DNA from: Oscillospiraceae bacterium
Lineage (GTDB): Bacteria > Bacillota > Clostridia > Oscillospirales > Ruminococcaceae
Assembly (NCBI GenBank): GCA_024404915.1
Contig: JAKSPJ010000011.1
Coordinates: 1 to 64,000, forward strand
Reading direction: 5' to 3'
DNA: 64,000 bases
Within the stretch, counting starts at the first letter, position 1; each line of letters begins with the position of its first letter. Below, in pieces: positions 24,514-33,701 of this stretch. Both the position numbers and the translations under genes were made by a program. The notes beneath the pieces were generated by a model that saw only the letters and a list, made by a program, of their open reading frames with translations, had not been told where the DNA came from and searched no databases.

Positions 24514-26409
24514 ATGAATCAGAAGAACAGAATAAGAACAGCACTGATGATGAGTGCGTTGATGTTGGCTGGCTGCGGTACCGTGATGTCATCCGTAGAA
24601 TGCGGAAATACTGCGGTGACTGTTTCTGCGGCAGAAGCAGACTATGACTGGGGTGGTTTCCTGAAGAAATCCAATGACTGGTTTGGTACTTCCGAGGCAA
24701 TCAAGATTGCGGACGAGTGTATTCAGTATCAGGTCAGCGGTGAGGGCGGCTGGCAGAAGGGTATGCTGACACAGCACACAGGAGACTGGGCGCATTCGAC
24801 GATTGATAATGATGCCACAACTTCGCAGATTCGTTTTCTGATGCGTACTTACGCACAGACTAAGCAGCAAAAGTATTTTGACTGCGCAATGCGGGGCGTA
24901 GACTGTCTTTTTAAAATGCAGTATCAGAACGGCGGCTGGATGCAGTGCCTGAATACGCCCAATACATATCATGCACATATTACACTGAATGACGGTGCAT
25001 ACGTACATGTGCTGAATATTATGGATGAGATGAGCCGCAAGGCAGGAGATTTTACTGCCGTCAGCACAGAGTACCAGAATAAGGCAGCAGCCTCATTGCA
25101 GAAGGGCATACAGTGCCTGCTGGATATGCAGATTAAAGTGAATGGCAGACTTACTGCCTGGTGCCAGCAGCACGACGAGCATAATCTTGCCCCGGCAGGT
25201 GCAAGAGCCTATGAACTGCCGTCTATCTGTACCAGTGAAAGTGCAACGATTCTGACATTCCTTTATAAATATGCCCAGGATCACCCGGAGCGCACAGACA
25301 TTGTGACATCTGTAAATGCGGCCATTACCTGGTTCAAGAAGGTGCAGCTGAATGGCATCAAGTTTGTGACACAGGGCGATGACAAGGTAGTGGTACAGGA
25401 CGCCAATGCAAGTCCGCTGTGGGCAAGATTCTATACTTTGGATACGGAAGTTCCCATGTTCTCAGACAGAGACGGCGGCGTATACTATGATGTAGCGCAA
25501 ATCAGCAAGGAACGCCGTACGGGCTATGCATGGTACGGCAACTGGGGCAAGAATGTTGTGGGATTGGCCCTGCTGGACGGCACCCCTGTTGCTGAGCCGG
25601 AGTATTCCGGGCAGTATATTTCCAGATTGGTGCTGCATGACACTGCAAGAAGCAGCAGCTGGAGCATTCAGCAGAATCTGAACGTGGGAAGCAAGGTCTT
25701 TGGCGACAGGGAATTCACAGTGGTGACAATTCCGACGGAACTTGTGGGCGCAGAATATGTACAGCCTGCCTGCGATTCCAAGTCCTATTCCAAAGATCTG
25801 GCGGAGCTGACTGCTGCATCGGATTGTACTGTATACGCCATTGTGGATATGCGCCTGATAGAAGAGCAGGGCATCAGCCCGGATTGGCTGGATGGCTGGA
25901 AACAGAGCAGTGAAATCCTGAACATTTCCAATACGGTTGCATTCTATATTTTCAGCAAGGAACTGCAGGCAGGGGAAACTGTGACACTGGGAAGCAATAA
26001 GACAGCACAGAATGTGGTGAATTATTTTACTGCGGTACAGCCGAGAGCAGAGATTGTAACCACCACGACCAAAGAAGTAACCACAACTGCCGCAGAAACC
26101 ACCACAACTACAAACACCGAAGCGACAACCACCGCTACAACTACAAACACCGAAGCAACCACCACTGCGGCTGCTGGAACAGAAACGACCTCACAGGTGC
26201 AGAATGTGCTGCTGGGCGATGTGAACTGCAACGATAACGTGGATGTGTCAGATGCTGTTCTGCTGGCACGTTATCTGGGAGAAGATACTGATGCAGCAGT
26301 ATCTGCACAGGGAAAACTGAATGCAGATTGCGACGGCAACAGTGGTCTTACAGCAGACGATGTGATTATGATACTGAAATATGTGGCAAAAATCATTGAT
26401 GAATTTTGA
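24514..26409 (+). CDS. Dockerin-bearing pectate lyase, family PL10-like, with lipobox
   Basis: 631-residue enzyme. Residues 40-350 resemble PL10 pectate lyases (GEGGWQKGM, STIDNDATTSQIRFLMRTY, YQNGGWMQCLN, HITLNDGAYVHVLN), which cut polygalacturonate by beta-elimination. A second domain (about 365-512) is unassigned. A Thr-rich linker (about 515-562) leads to a canonical dockerin (DVNCNDNVDVSDAVLLARYL and a second EF-hand-like repeat). The N-terminus carries LAGC at 18-21, which fits a lipoprotein signal; a type I cut after VSA is the alternative. Start at ATG 24514 behind GGGAGGG. Confidence 0.88.
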   Translation: MNQKNRIRTALMMSALMLAGCGTVMSSVECGNTAVTVSAAEADYDWGGFLKKSNDWFGTSEAIKIADECIQYQVSGEGGWQKGMLTQHTGDWAHSTIDNDATTSQIRFLMRTYAQTKQQKYFDCAMRGVDCLFKMQYQNGGWMQCLNTPNTYHAHITLNDGAYVHVLNIMDEMSRKAGDFTAVSTEYQNKAAASLQKGIQCLLDMQIKVNGRLTAWCQQHDEHNLAPAGARAYELPSICTSESATILTFLYKYAQDHPERTDIVTSVNAAITWFKKVQLNGIKFVTQGDDKVVVQDANASPLWARFYTLDTEVPMFSDRDGGVYYDVAQISKERRTGYAWYGNWGKNVVGLALLDGTPVAEPEYSGQYISRLVLHDTARSSSWSIQQNLNVGSKVFGDREFTVVTIPTELVGAEYVQPACDSKSYSKDLAELTAASDCTVYAIVDMRLIEEQGISPDWLDGWKQSSEILNISNTVAFYIFSKELQAGETVTLGSNKTAQNVVNYFTAVQPRAEIVTTTTKEVTTTAAETTTTTNTEATTTATTTNTEATTTAAAGTETTSQVQNVLLGDVNCNDNVDVSDAVLLARYLGEDTDAAVSAQGKLNADCDGNSGLTADDVIMILKYVAKIIDEF

Positions 26410-26447
26410 TTTCTGTTATGCAAAATGATAAAAATGCAGACGACGCC

Positions 26448-26476
26448 TTGACATAAAAGGGGAAATAGTGTAAAAT
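26448..26476 (+). promoter_or_regulatory. Promoter of the infC-rpmI-rplT operon
   Basis: TTGACA (26448-26453) and TAAAAT (26471-26476) with a 17-bp spacer. Transcription would begin near 26482 and run through the attenuator at 26579. Confidence 0.85.
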
Positions 26477-26481
26477 AAGAA

Positions 26482-26624
26482 AAGATTACAAGCGGAACAA
26501 ACTGTTCTCACCGCCAGCAAATGCAAAGCGGTAATCTGATTCATGAACTTTTTACACAGTGTGTATGAATGATACATGGCAGAGAGTACAGCGGTCCGTA
26601 TGTACTCTCTGCTTTTTGTTTTTT
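26482..26624 (+). ncRNA. Leader of infC with intrinsic terminator (L20-leader type)
   Basis: The leader ends in an 11-bp stem (26579-26589 with 26602-26612) and a T-rich tail (TTTTTGTTTTTT), only 27 nt before the infC start. In Firmicutes the infC-rpmI-rplT operon is often controlled by an L20-binding leader whose terminator stops transcription when free L20 is in excess. The upstream part includes GCGGAAC and CCGCC segments able to pair. Assignment to the L20-leader family rests on position and terminator, not on a full structure match. Confidence 0.65.
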
Positions 26625-26650
26625 AGATTTATGAATGGAGGTGCTTTGCA

Positions 26651-27244
26651 ATTAGCAAGCAGGAACTGCAAATTAATGAAGAAATACGCGACCGTGAAGT
26701 GCTGGTGATTGATGCGAACGGCGAGAAAAAAGGCGTTATGTCCGCAAAGGATGCGCAAAAGCTCGCATATGATCAGAATTACGATCTGGTGAAAATCGCT
26801 CCCCAGGCGACACCCCCTGTATGTCGTATTATGGACTATGGCAAGTATTGCTTCGAACAGCAGAAGCGTGAAAAAGAAGCACGCAAGAATCAGCGTGTGG
26901 TGGAAATCAAGGAAATCAGAATGTTTTCTGCTATTGATACCCATGACTTTGAAACAAAGGTTTCTCAGGGAAAGAAATTCCTGCAGAACGGCGACAAGGT
27001 TAAGGTTTCTGTAAGATTCCGTAAGCGTGCAATTGCGCACCCGCATCTTGGTGAAGAGCTTCTGGAACGCTACCGTGATGAAATCGGCGATGTGGCTGTT
27101 GTTGACAAGCCGCCGAAGATGGAGGGCCGTGCAATCGTAATGTTCATGGCACCGAAGCAGAATAAACCGGAAAAGACGGATAAGACACAGAAGAAGCAGA
27201 AGCAGGCAAAGCAGGTTGAACAAAAAGACGAAGCAGAATCTTAA
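26651..27244 (+). CDS. infC: Translation initiation factor IF-3
   Basis: Initiation factor that binds the 30S subunit and monitors the start codon (197 residues). The N-terminal domain begins with SKQELQINEEIRDREVLVID; this can only be included if the gene starts at ATT 26651, which has GGAGGTG 7 nt upstream. AUU starts are a known feature of infC and let IF-3 limit its own translation. The C-terminal domain covers VVEIKEIRMF through GRAIVMFMAPK. A Lys/Gln-rich tail of about 30 residues extends beyond the usual end. rpmI and rplT follow. Confidence 0.95.
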   Translation: MSKQELQINEEIRDREVLVIDANGEKKGVMSAKDAQKLAYDQNYDLVKIAPQATPPVCRIMDYGKYCFEQQKREKEARKNQRVVEIKEIRMFSAIDTHDFETKVSQGKKFLQNGDKVKVSVRFRKRAIAHPHLGEELLERYRDEIGDVAVVDKPPKMEGRAIVMFMAPKQNKPEKTDKTQKKQKQAKQVEQKDEAES

Positions 27245-27318
27245 TTTCGCATATGATGAAAGGTGTCCGCATGCGTGACACAATCATATACAACAATAAA
27301 TTCAAGGAGGACGAATCC

Positions 27319-27537
27319 ATGGCAGCCGTTAAGGTTAAGAAGGTTAAAGTTAAGACCCACTCCGGTGCAAAGAAGCGTTTTCAGGTCACCGGCAGCGGAA
27401 AGGTAAAATTCCAGCACGCTTACAAGCGTCACCGTCTTGTTTCCAAGGATAAGAAGGTGAAGCGTATCGCAAGAAATGCAGGCGTTGCAAGTACTGCGAA
27501 TGCACCGACCATTCGTGAGATGGTTCCTTATAAGTAA
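27319..27537 (+). CDS. rpmI: Ribosomal protein L35
   Basis: 72-residue basic protein of the large ribosomal subunit, recognised by KTHSGAKKRFQVTGSGKVK and the AYKRHRLVSKDKK segment. ATG at 27319 follows AAGGAGG; the frame is open further upstream but without a ribosome site. The stop of infC lies 74 nt upstream and rplT starts 82 nt downstream. Confidence 0.96.
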   Translation: MAAVKVKKVKVKTHSGAKKRFQVTGSGKVKFQHAYKRHRLVSKDKKVKRIARNAGVASTANAPTIREMVPYK

Positions 27538-27619
27538 TTCAATCGGACGCAATCACATACTATTGGAATTTTGAGCGCCGCAAAGTGCGGCAGATTATGA
27601 AATACGGAGGAGAAAGAAC

Positions 27620-27973
27620 ATGGCACGTATTAAAGGCGCTATGATGACTCGTAAGAGAAGAAATAAGGTCCTGAAGCTTGCAAAGGGCTACTGGGGCAGC
27701 AAATCCAAGCACTTTAAGATGGCTAAGCAGGCCGTCATGAAGTCTGGTCAGTATGCTTACATCGGCAGAAAGCAGAATAAGCGTTTCTTCCGCAGACTGT
27801 GGATTACACGTATCTCTGCAGCATGCAAGCTCAATGGCATGAACTATTCTACATTCATGAATGGCTGCAACAAGGCAGGCATCACACTGAACCGTAAGAT
27901 GCTTTCCGAGATTGCGATTCACGATCCGGCTGGCTTTACTGCAATTGTTGAAAAGGCAAAGGCAGCTCTGTAA
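27620..27973 (+). CDS. rplT: Ribosomal protein L20
   Basis: 117-residue large-subunit protein with the family sequence [51 protein letters not shown]. Besides its role in 50S assembly it is the likely repressor of its own operon through the infC leader. CGGAGGAG precedes the ATG. It is the last gene before a weak hairpin terminator. Confidence 0.97.
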   Translation: MARIKGAMMTRKRRNKVLKLAKGYWGSKSKHFKMAKQAVMKSGQYAYIGRKQNKRFFRRLWITRISAACKLNGMNYSTFMNGCNKAGITLNRKMLSEIAIHDPAGFTAIVEKAKAAL

Positions 27974-27984
27974 TGCAAGATATG

Positions 27985-28018
27985 AAACACGCTCTCTCGG
28001 TTACGGCAGGGCGTGTTT
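27985..28018 (+). terminator. Weak terminator after rplT
   Basis: AAACACGC (27985-27992) pairs with GCGTGTTT (28011-28018) around an 18-nt loop; a short T-containing tail follows. Some readthrough into the methyltransferase gene is possible, since no clear promoter is seen in 28019-28172. Confidence 0.5.
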
Positions 28019-28172
28019 TATCTTTCCATGCAATATCACGGGCTTCAGACTTCTGAGGCTTTCGTATGTTGCCTTTACGCATGCAAGGCAGCGGCAGCTG
28101 ATCATCCGGTGCAGGAGACAGCATCGTATGATTCTGCCAGTGCTTTTCATATAAAAAGTGAGGTGGTACGGC

Positions 28173-28967
28173 TTGCAGAATCGTCAGGAAATGATTCAGG
28201 TTGATGCAAAAAATAAAACAGTGCGGCTGTTCGCTAATCTGAATCGCAGCCGTGCAATGCGGGAAAAGAATCACGCATTTGCCCTGGAGGGATATCGTCT
28301 GGTCCTGGATGCACTGCAGTCCGGCGTGAAACTGCAGTGCCTCTTGCTGACAGAAAAAGCCAATCAGCAATACGGCGACGTACTCCGTGCTGCTGCAAAG
28401 CAGATTCGTATACTGCTGATTTCTGAGGCGGTGGCAAGGGAGATTTCGGATACGGATACAACCCAGGGTGTTTTTTCCATTGCAGATATGCTGCCTGTCA
28501 GGGAGCATATGCCGCAGAAAAAGGAACGCTGTATGATGCTGCATTGTTTGCAGGATCCCTCAAATCTGGGTGCTGTGCTTCGGACGGCGGAAGCATTGGG
28601 AACGGATGGTCTGTATCTGTTTCAGTGCTGTGATTTGTATAATCCCAAAACGGTTCGCAGCAGTATGGGTGCATTGTTCCGTGTGCCTGTGTACCGTGTT
28701 ACGGATGACAAGGCATTCCTGACAGAATGCCGTAATAATGAGATTGCAACCTGTGCCGCTGTGGTGGACAGGGATGCGAAACTGCTGGGGACATATTCCT
28801 TTGCTGAGGGTGCAGTGGTGCTGATAGGCAATGAGGGCAACGGCCTTCCTGCAGAAATCAGCAGTCAATGTGCTGTGAAGCTGACCATTCCCATGTCTCC
28901 GGCTTCCAATTCGCTGAATGCGGCTATGGCCGCCGGCCTTTTCCTCTGGGAAATGGCCAAATCATAA
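28173..28967 (+). CDS. TrmH/SpoU-family RNA 2'-O-methyltransferase
   Basis: 264-residue predicted rRNA methyltransferase of the SPOUT class. An N-terminal substrate-binding domain (NLNRSRAMREKNHAFALEGYRLVLDAL) precedes the knotted SAM-binding domain with motifs LQDPSNLGAVLRTAEALG, IGNEGNGLP and IPMSPASNSLNAAMA. TTG at 28173 is chosen because AGGTGG is 6 nt upstream; GTG at 28158 lies before that site and ATG at 28191 has none. The exact RNA target is not evident. dprA follows after 12 nt. Confidence 0.88.
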   Translation: MQNRQEMIQVDAKNKTVRLFANLNRSRAMREKNHAFALEGYRLVLDALQSGVKLQCLLLTEKANQQYGDVLRAAAKQIRILLISEAVAREISDTDTTQGVFSIADMLPVREHMPQKKERCMMLHCLQDPSNLGAVLRTAEALGTDGLYLFQCCDLYNPKTVRSSMGALFRVPVYRVTDDKAFLTECRNNEIATCAAVVDRDAKLLGTYSFAEGAVVLIGNEGNGLPAEISSQCAVKLTIPMSPASNSLNAAMAAGLFLWEMAKS

Positions 28968-28979
28968 GAGGATATATGT

Positions 28980-30221
28980 ATGGCGGAACAGAATGAACAG
29001 CTGCGCTATTGGATCTGGCTTTCCCTGGTGTTCGGGGCAGGCAGCACGAAGCTTTCCATTTATCTGAAACAGCTTGCATCGCCTCAGGCGGTGTATGAAG
29101 CTGTTCAGACCGGAATGATTCGGAACCTGTCTCCTGCTGTGCAGAAGAACATGCTGCAGCATACGCTGGGCGAGGCTGACAGTCTTGCCTATTACTGCCG
29201 CACACATCAGATTGAGCTGATTCCCTATGACAGTGAACTGTATCCCCCGATGCTGCGGCATATCGGTACACCGCCGATTTTGCTGACGGCTTGGGGCAAC
29301 ACTGAACTTCTGTCAAATCCTCTGAGCTTTTCTGTGGTGGGAACGAGAAATCCATCCCCCTACAGTGAAAAGGTGACAAACGCAATTGTATCGGCACTGG
29401 CACAGCGTGATTTTACCATAGTCAGCGGTTGTGCGAAGGGCATTGATGCTATTGCACATGCTGCGGCTCTGGATGCAGGCGGTACCACAATTGCTGTACT
29501 GGGCTGCGGTGTAAATGTGAATTATCCCCGTGAAAATCAGATTTTGCGTGAGCGGATGATTTCCAGCGGAAAGGGATTGCTGCTTTCGGAGTATCTGCCG
29601 GGAACACAGCCTGTGCCTGCTAATTTTCCGAAGCGCAATCGTATTTTAAGCGGCCTTGGCTATGCCACCGCTGTGATGGAAGCTGCCATGCGCAGCGGTT
29701 CCCTGATTACGGCGGATTGTGCGGCAGAGCAGGGAAAATATCTGTTCTGTGTGCCCCCTGCCGATTTATTTGATGCCAGATATGCCGGAACGATTCCGCT
29801 GCTGCGGGATGGTGCCATTCCGCTGATGAGCCATGAGGATGTTCTCATGGTGTACTATGACCGATACCCCCAGTATTACCAGGGTACGGATGGTTTGAAG
29901 GATTCAGAGCGGCTGGTATTTACGGAGGAATCCATTGGCAGCGCCGGAAACAGCGAAAAACGCCTGGAGCCTGTGAAAACCGAAAAAGAATCGGCCATCC
30001 GGTCTCAAAAGGAAATGGATGTGCCTGTGGAGGAGAACCTGCCAGAGGATGAGACTGAAAAGCAGATTGTGACATATCTGCGGGAACATGGTTCGGTGTA
30101 TGTGGATGACATTGCTGCGGCATTGGATATGGATTTATCTGAGCTGCTCAGTACCCTGACAATGCTGGAGCTGGATGGATTTGTTGAGTCCTTATTTGGA
30201 AAACAATATAGAGCATTATGA
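28980..30221 (+). CDS. dprA: DNA processing protein DprA
   Basis: 413-residue protein that binds incoming single-stranded DNA during natural transformation and loads RecA. A short N-terminal helical domain (to about 75) precedes the Rossmann-like core with SVVGTRNPSPYS, VSGCAKGIDAIAHAAAL, VLGCGVNVNYPREN and FPKRNRILSGL; a charged linker leads to a C-terminal winged helix (about 350-413). The start is ATG at 28980, 12 nt after the methyltransferase gene. Other competence genes are not in view. Confidence 0.94.
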   Translation: MAEQNEQLRYWIWLSLVFGAGSTKLSIYLKQLASPQAVYEAVQTGMIRNLSPAVQKNMLQHTLGEADSLAYYCRTHQIELIPYDSELYPPMLRHIGTPPILLTAWGNTELLSNPLSFSVVGTRNPSPYSEKVTNAIVSALAQRDFTIVSGCAKGIDAIAHAAALDAGGTTIAVLGCGVNVNYPRENQILRERMISSGKGLLLSEYLPGTQPVPANFPKRNRILSGLGYATAVMEAAMRSGSLITADCAAEQGKYLFCVPPADLFDARYAGTIPLLRDGAIPLMSHEDVLMVYYDRYPQYYQGTDGLKDSERLVFTEESIGSAGNSEKRLEPVKTEKESAIRSQKEMDVPVEENLPEDETEKQIVTYLREHGSVYVDDIAAALDMDLSELLSTLTMLELDGFVESLFGKQYRAL

Positions 30222-30261
30222 GAAAATGACAGAATATCGTATAGAAGGGATATAGAGAATT

Positions 30262-32343
30262 ATGTCGGACTTGGTTATCGTTGAGTCGCCTGCAAAGGCG
30301 AAAACAATTAAAAAATATCTTGGCAGCGGCTTTGAAGTCGTTGCTTCTATGGGACATGTGCGTGATTTGCCAAAATCCAAGCTGAGCGTGGATATCGAAA
30401 ATGATTTTGAACCCACCTACATCGAAATGAAGGGCAAGGAAGATGTCATCCGGGATTTGAAATCACTGGCTGCCAAAAGCAATCGTGTCTGGCTGGCAAC
30501 TGACCCGGACCGTGAGGGCGAAGCCATTTCATGGCATCTGGCCCAGATTCTGAATCTGGACATTGAACAGAATAACCGTGTGGAGTTTAATGAGATTACC
30601 AAGACCGGTGTGCAGACAGGTATGGAGCATCCCCACAAGATTGATCTGGATCTTGTGAATGCACAGCAGGCACGCCGTATTCTTGATCGAATTGTGGGCT
30701 ATCAGCTGAGTCCGTTTTTGTGGAGAAAAATTCGCCGTGGTCTTTCTGCGGGCAGAGTACAGTCTGTGGCTGTGCGTCTTGTGGTGGACCGTGAAAATGA
30801 AATCCGTGCGTTTGTGCCCCGTGAGTATTGGTCTGTAGATGCAAAATTCAGCACCAAATCCTCCCGGAAGACTTTCAGCGCCCATCTTGTTGAGGTCAAT
30901 GGACAGAAGGCAGAACTGGAAAATGAAGCAGTGACAAATGAGGTTCTTCAGGCTCTGGAGGGCGCAGTATTTACAGTGAAATCTGTGAAAAAGCGTGTTA
31001 CAAGCAGACAGCCTGCACCGCCTTTTATCACTTCTACACTGCAGCAGGAGGCTTCCCGCCGTATGGGATTCCAGGCACGCCGTACCATGAAGGCAGCACA
31101 GGAATTGTATGAAGGTGTGGAGATCCCGAAGCTGGGTGCAGTGGGTCTCATCACTTATATGCGTACAGACAGCCTGCGTATTTCGGATGAAGCAAAGGCA
31201 GCAGCTGCGGATTATATCCGTGAGGCATACGGCAAACAGTATCTGCCGGCATCTCCCCGTAATTTCAAGACCAAGAAAGGGGCACAGGATGCCCATGAGG
31301 CTATTCGCCCCACCATGCCCGGCCTGACACCGGAACAGGTGAAGAATAGTCTGACGGCCGACCAGTATAAACTGTATAAACTGATCTGGGAGCGCTTTAT
31401 TGCAAGTCAGATGGCAAATTGTCAGCTGGATACGGTATCCACAGATATTACCGCAAATGATTGTCTGTTCCGTGCATCGGGCTACAGCGTGAAATTTGAC
31501 GGCTATACCGCCTTGTATGTGGAAGCAAAAGACAGCAAGGGCGATGAAGAAGAAAATAAGGAATTGCCTCCGCTGAATGAAGGCGATGAGCTGAAGCTGA
31601 AGGCACTGGATGGAAATCAGCATTTCACACAGCCGCCCTTCCGTTTCACGGAAGCAACACTGATTAAGGCACTGGAGGAAAACGGCATTGGCCGTCCGAG
31701 TACCTATGCTACTACTGTCAGCACCATTCTTTCCCGTATGTATGTGGAGCGTGACGGCAAACAGCTTCGTCCCACGTCTCTGGGAGAGGTTACCACGGAG
31801 CTGATGAAAGAACAGTTCAAACAGATTGTGGATGTGAAATTCACTGCTGAAATGGAAAGTGACCTGGACGGTGTGGAACAGGGTATCACCAACTGGGTGG
31901 AATCTCTCCGCAAATTCTATCTGGGGTTTGATGAAACTCTCAAGAATGCAGAAAAGGCAATGGACGGAAAGAGACTCCGTGTGCCGGATGAGGAAACAGA
32001 TGAAGTCTGTGAGCTTTGCAATAAGCCCATGGTAATCAAAATCGGCAGATTCGGAAAGTTCCTGGCTTGCTCCGGTTTCCCGGATTGCCGAAATACCAAG
32101 AAAATCGTGACACCTACCAAGGGTTTCTGTCCGCTGTGCGGAAAAAAGATTATTCTGAAAAAATCCAAGAAGGGCCGCAGCTTCTATGGCTGTGAGGGTT
32201 ATCCTGAGTGCAACTTCATGACCTGGAGTACACCTGTGGAGGACCGCTGCCCTAAGTGTCAGAATACGCTGTTCAAGAAGGGCGGAAGAGCCGGAAAACT
32301 GGTGTGTGAGAAGCCGGATTGCGGTTATGAGAGACCGCTGTGA
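30262..32343 (+). CDS. topA: DNA topoisomerase I
   Basis: 693-residue type IA topoisomerase that relaxes negative supercoils. The Toprim domain (IVESPAKAKTIKKYLG; DPDREGEAISWHL) is at the N-terminus and the catalytic Tyr is in GLITYMRTDS (Tyr299). Three C-terminal Cys4-type zinc ribbons begin at CELCNKPM, CPLCGKKI and CPKCQNTL. The gene lies 40 nt behind dprA, an order common in Firmicutes, and its stop overlaps or touches the start of trmFO. Confidence 0.97.
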   Translation: MSDLVIVESPAKAKTIKKYLGSGFEVVASMGHVRDLPKSKLSVDIENDFEPTYIEMKGKEDVIRDLKSLAAKSNRVWLATDPDREGEAISWHLAQILNLDIEQNNRVEFNEITKTGVQTGMEHPHKIDLDLVNAQQARRILDRIVGYQLSPFLWRKIRRGLSAGRVQSVAVRLVVDRENEIRAFVPREYWSVDAKFSTKSSRKTFSAHLVEVNGQKAELENEAVTNEVLQALEGAVFTVKSVKKRVTSRQPAPPFITSTLQQEASRRMGFQARRTMKAAQELYEGVEIPKLGAVGLITYMRTDSLRISDEAKAAAADYIREAYGKQYLPASPRNFKTKKGAQDAHEAIRPTMPGLTPEQVKNSLTADQYKLYKLIWERFIASQMANCQLDTVSTDITANDCLFRASGYSVKFDGYTALYVEAKDSKGDEEENKELPPLNEGDELKLKALDGNQHFTQPPFRFTEATLIKALEENGIGRPSTYATTVSTILSRMYVERDGKQLRPTSLGEVTTELMKEQFKQIVDVKFTAEMESDLDGVEQGITNWVESLRKFYLGFDETLKNAEKAMDGKRLRVPDEETDEVCELCNKPMVIKIGRFGKFLACSGFPDCRNTKKIVTPTKGFCPLCGKKIILKKSKKGRSFYGCEGYPECNFMTWSTPVEDRCPKCQNTLFKKGGRAGKLVCEKPDCGYERPL

Positions 32344-32345
32344 GT

Positions 32346-33662
32346 ATGGTTAAGATTATAGGCGCAGGAATGGCCGGCTGTGAAGCTGCATGGGCAGTTG
32401 CCAATGCCGGCATTCCGGTGGTATTGTATGAAATGAAGCCACAGAAGTTTTCTCCGGCACATCATTCCCCTGATTTTGCAGAGCTTGTCTGCTCCAATTC
32501 CCTGAAGGCCGCACGGATTGACTCCGCTGCCGGCTTGCTGAAGGAGGAAATGCGGAGACTTGGCTCACTGCTTGTTCCCTGCGCTGAGGAGTGTGCAGTG
32601 GAGGCAGGCGGCGCACTGGCAGTGGATCGTGAGCAGTTTTCCAGGTGTGTTACGGATAAAATCCGCTCTCATCCCAATATTACTGTGGTAAACGAAGAGG
32701 TGACTGAGATTCCGGAGGGCAATGTCATTATTGCAACGGGTCCTCTGACATCTGCGGCAATGCACGCACCCATTGCGGAGCTGACAGGCGCATCCCTGTA
32801 TTTCTATGATGCAGCAGCTCCCATTGTAACAGGGGAAAGTATTTCCATGGAACGTGCATTCTATGCCTCACGTTATGGCAAGGGCAGCGCCGATTATCTG
32901 AACTGCCCCATGACAAAGGAAGAATACCTTGCCTTTTATCAGGCATTGATACAGGCGGAATCTGCACCGCTGCATGATTTTGAGCTGGAAGAACGTGAGA
33001 CGCTTCGTGTTTACGAGGGCTGTATGCCGGTGGAAGTGCTGGCAAAGCGTGGAGAGGATGCCATTCGCTACGGCATGATGAAGCCGGTGGGGCTGACGGA
33101 TCCTCACAGCAATACCCGTCCCTATGCGGTGGTACAGCTTCGGAAGGAAAACCGTGAGGGAACACTCTGGAATCTGGTGGGATTTCAGACCAATCTGAAA
33201 TGGGGCGAACAGAAGCGTGTATTCTCTATGATTCCAGGCCTGGAACATGCGGAATTTGTACGCTATGGCGTAATGCACCGCAATAGTTTTCTGGATTCTC
33301 CGAAACTGCTGGATGCTTCCTACGCTCTGCGGAAAGAACCACGCATTCGCTTTGCAGGCCAGATGACCGGTGTCGAGGGATATATGGAGTCTGCCGGAAG
33401 CGGTATTCTGGCAGGTCTCAACACAGTGCGTGCAGTCAATGGAAAAGACCCGCTGATTCTGCCGAGAGAAACCATGCTGGGGGCATTGACTGCATATATC
33501 ACGGATCCGTATCAGGAGAATCTCCAGCCCATGGGTGCAAATATGGGCATTCTGCCCATGCTGAATCAGACATTCCGGGGCAAGGACGGCAAGCAGAAAA
33601 AGTATCAGGCATATGCAGACAGGGCACTTTCCGCACTGGATTCCTGCATAAAGGCGGAGTGA
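32346..33662 (+). CDS. trmFO: tRNA m5U54 methyltransferase TrmFO (folate-dependent)
   Basis: Flavoenzyme that methylates U54 in tRNA using methylene-tetrahydrofolate and FADH2. The FAD-binding motif IGAGMAGCEAAWAVANAG is at the N-terminus, and conserved blocks FAELVCSNSLKA and NMGILP follow. 438 residues from ATG 32346; GTG at 32340, which overlaps the topA stop as GTGA, is an equal alternative because neither has a strong ribosome site. Close packing after topA is typical for Firmicutes. Confidence 0.95.
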   Translation: MVKIIGAGMAGCEAAWAVANAGIPVVLYEMKPQKFSPAHHSPDFAELVCSNSLKAARIDSAAGLLKEEMRRLGSLLVPCAEECAVEAGGALAVDREQFSRCVTDKIRSHPNITVVNEEVTEIPEGNVIIATGPLTSAAMHAPIAELTGASLYFYDAAAPIVTGESISMERAFYASRYGKGSADYLNCPMTKEEYLAFYQALIQAESAPLHDFELEERETLRVYEGCMPVEVLAKRGEDAIRYGMMKPVGLTDPHSNTRPYAVVQLRKENREGTLWNLVGFQTNLKWGEQKRVFSMIPGLEHAEFVRYGVMHRNSFLDSPKLLDASYALRKEPRIRFAGQMTGVEGYMESAGSGILAGLNTVRAVNGKDPLILPRETMLGALTAYITDPYQENLQPMGANMGILPMLNQTFRGKDGKQKKYQAYADRALSALDSCIKAE

Positions 33663-33701
33663 GCATTCCGCTGATGATTTTGAAATACAGAGGTTTTCAA
33701 T

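Noticed and set aside
26050..26200. Short repeats in the pectate lyase gene
   Set aside because: They encode the Thr-rich linker before the dockerin, which is ordinary for such enzymes.
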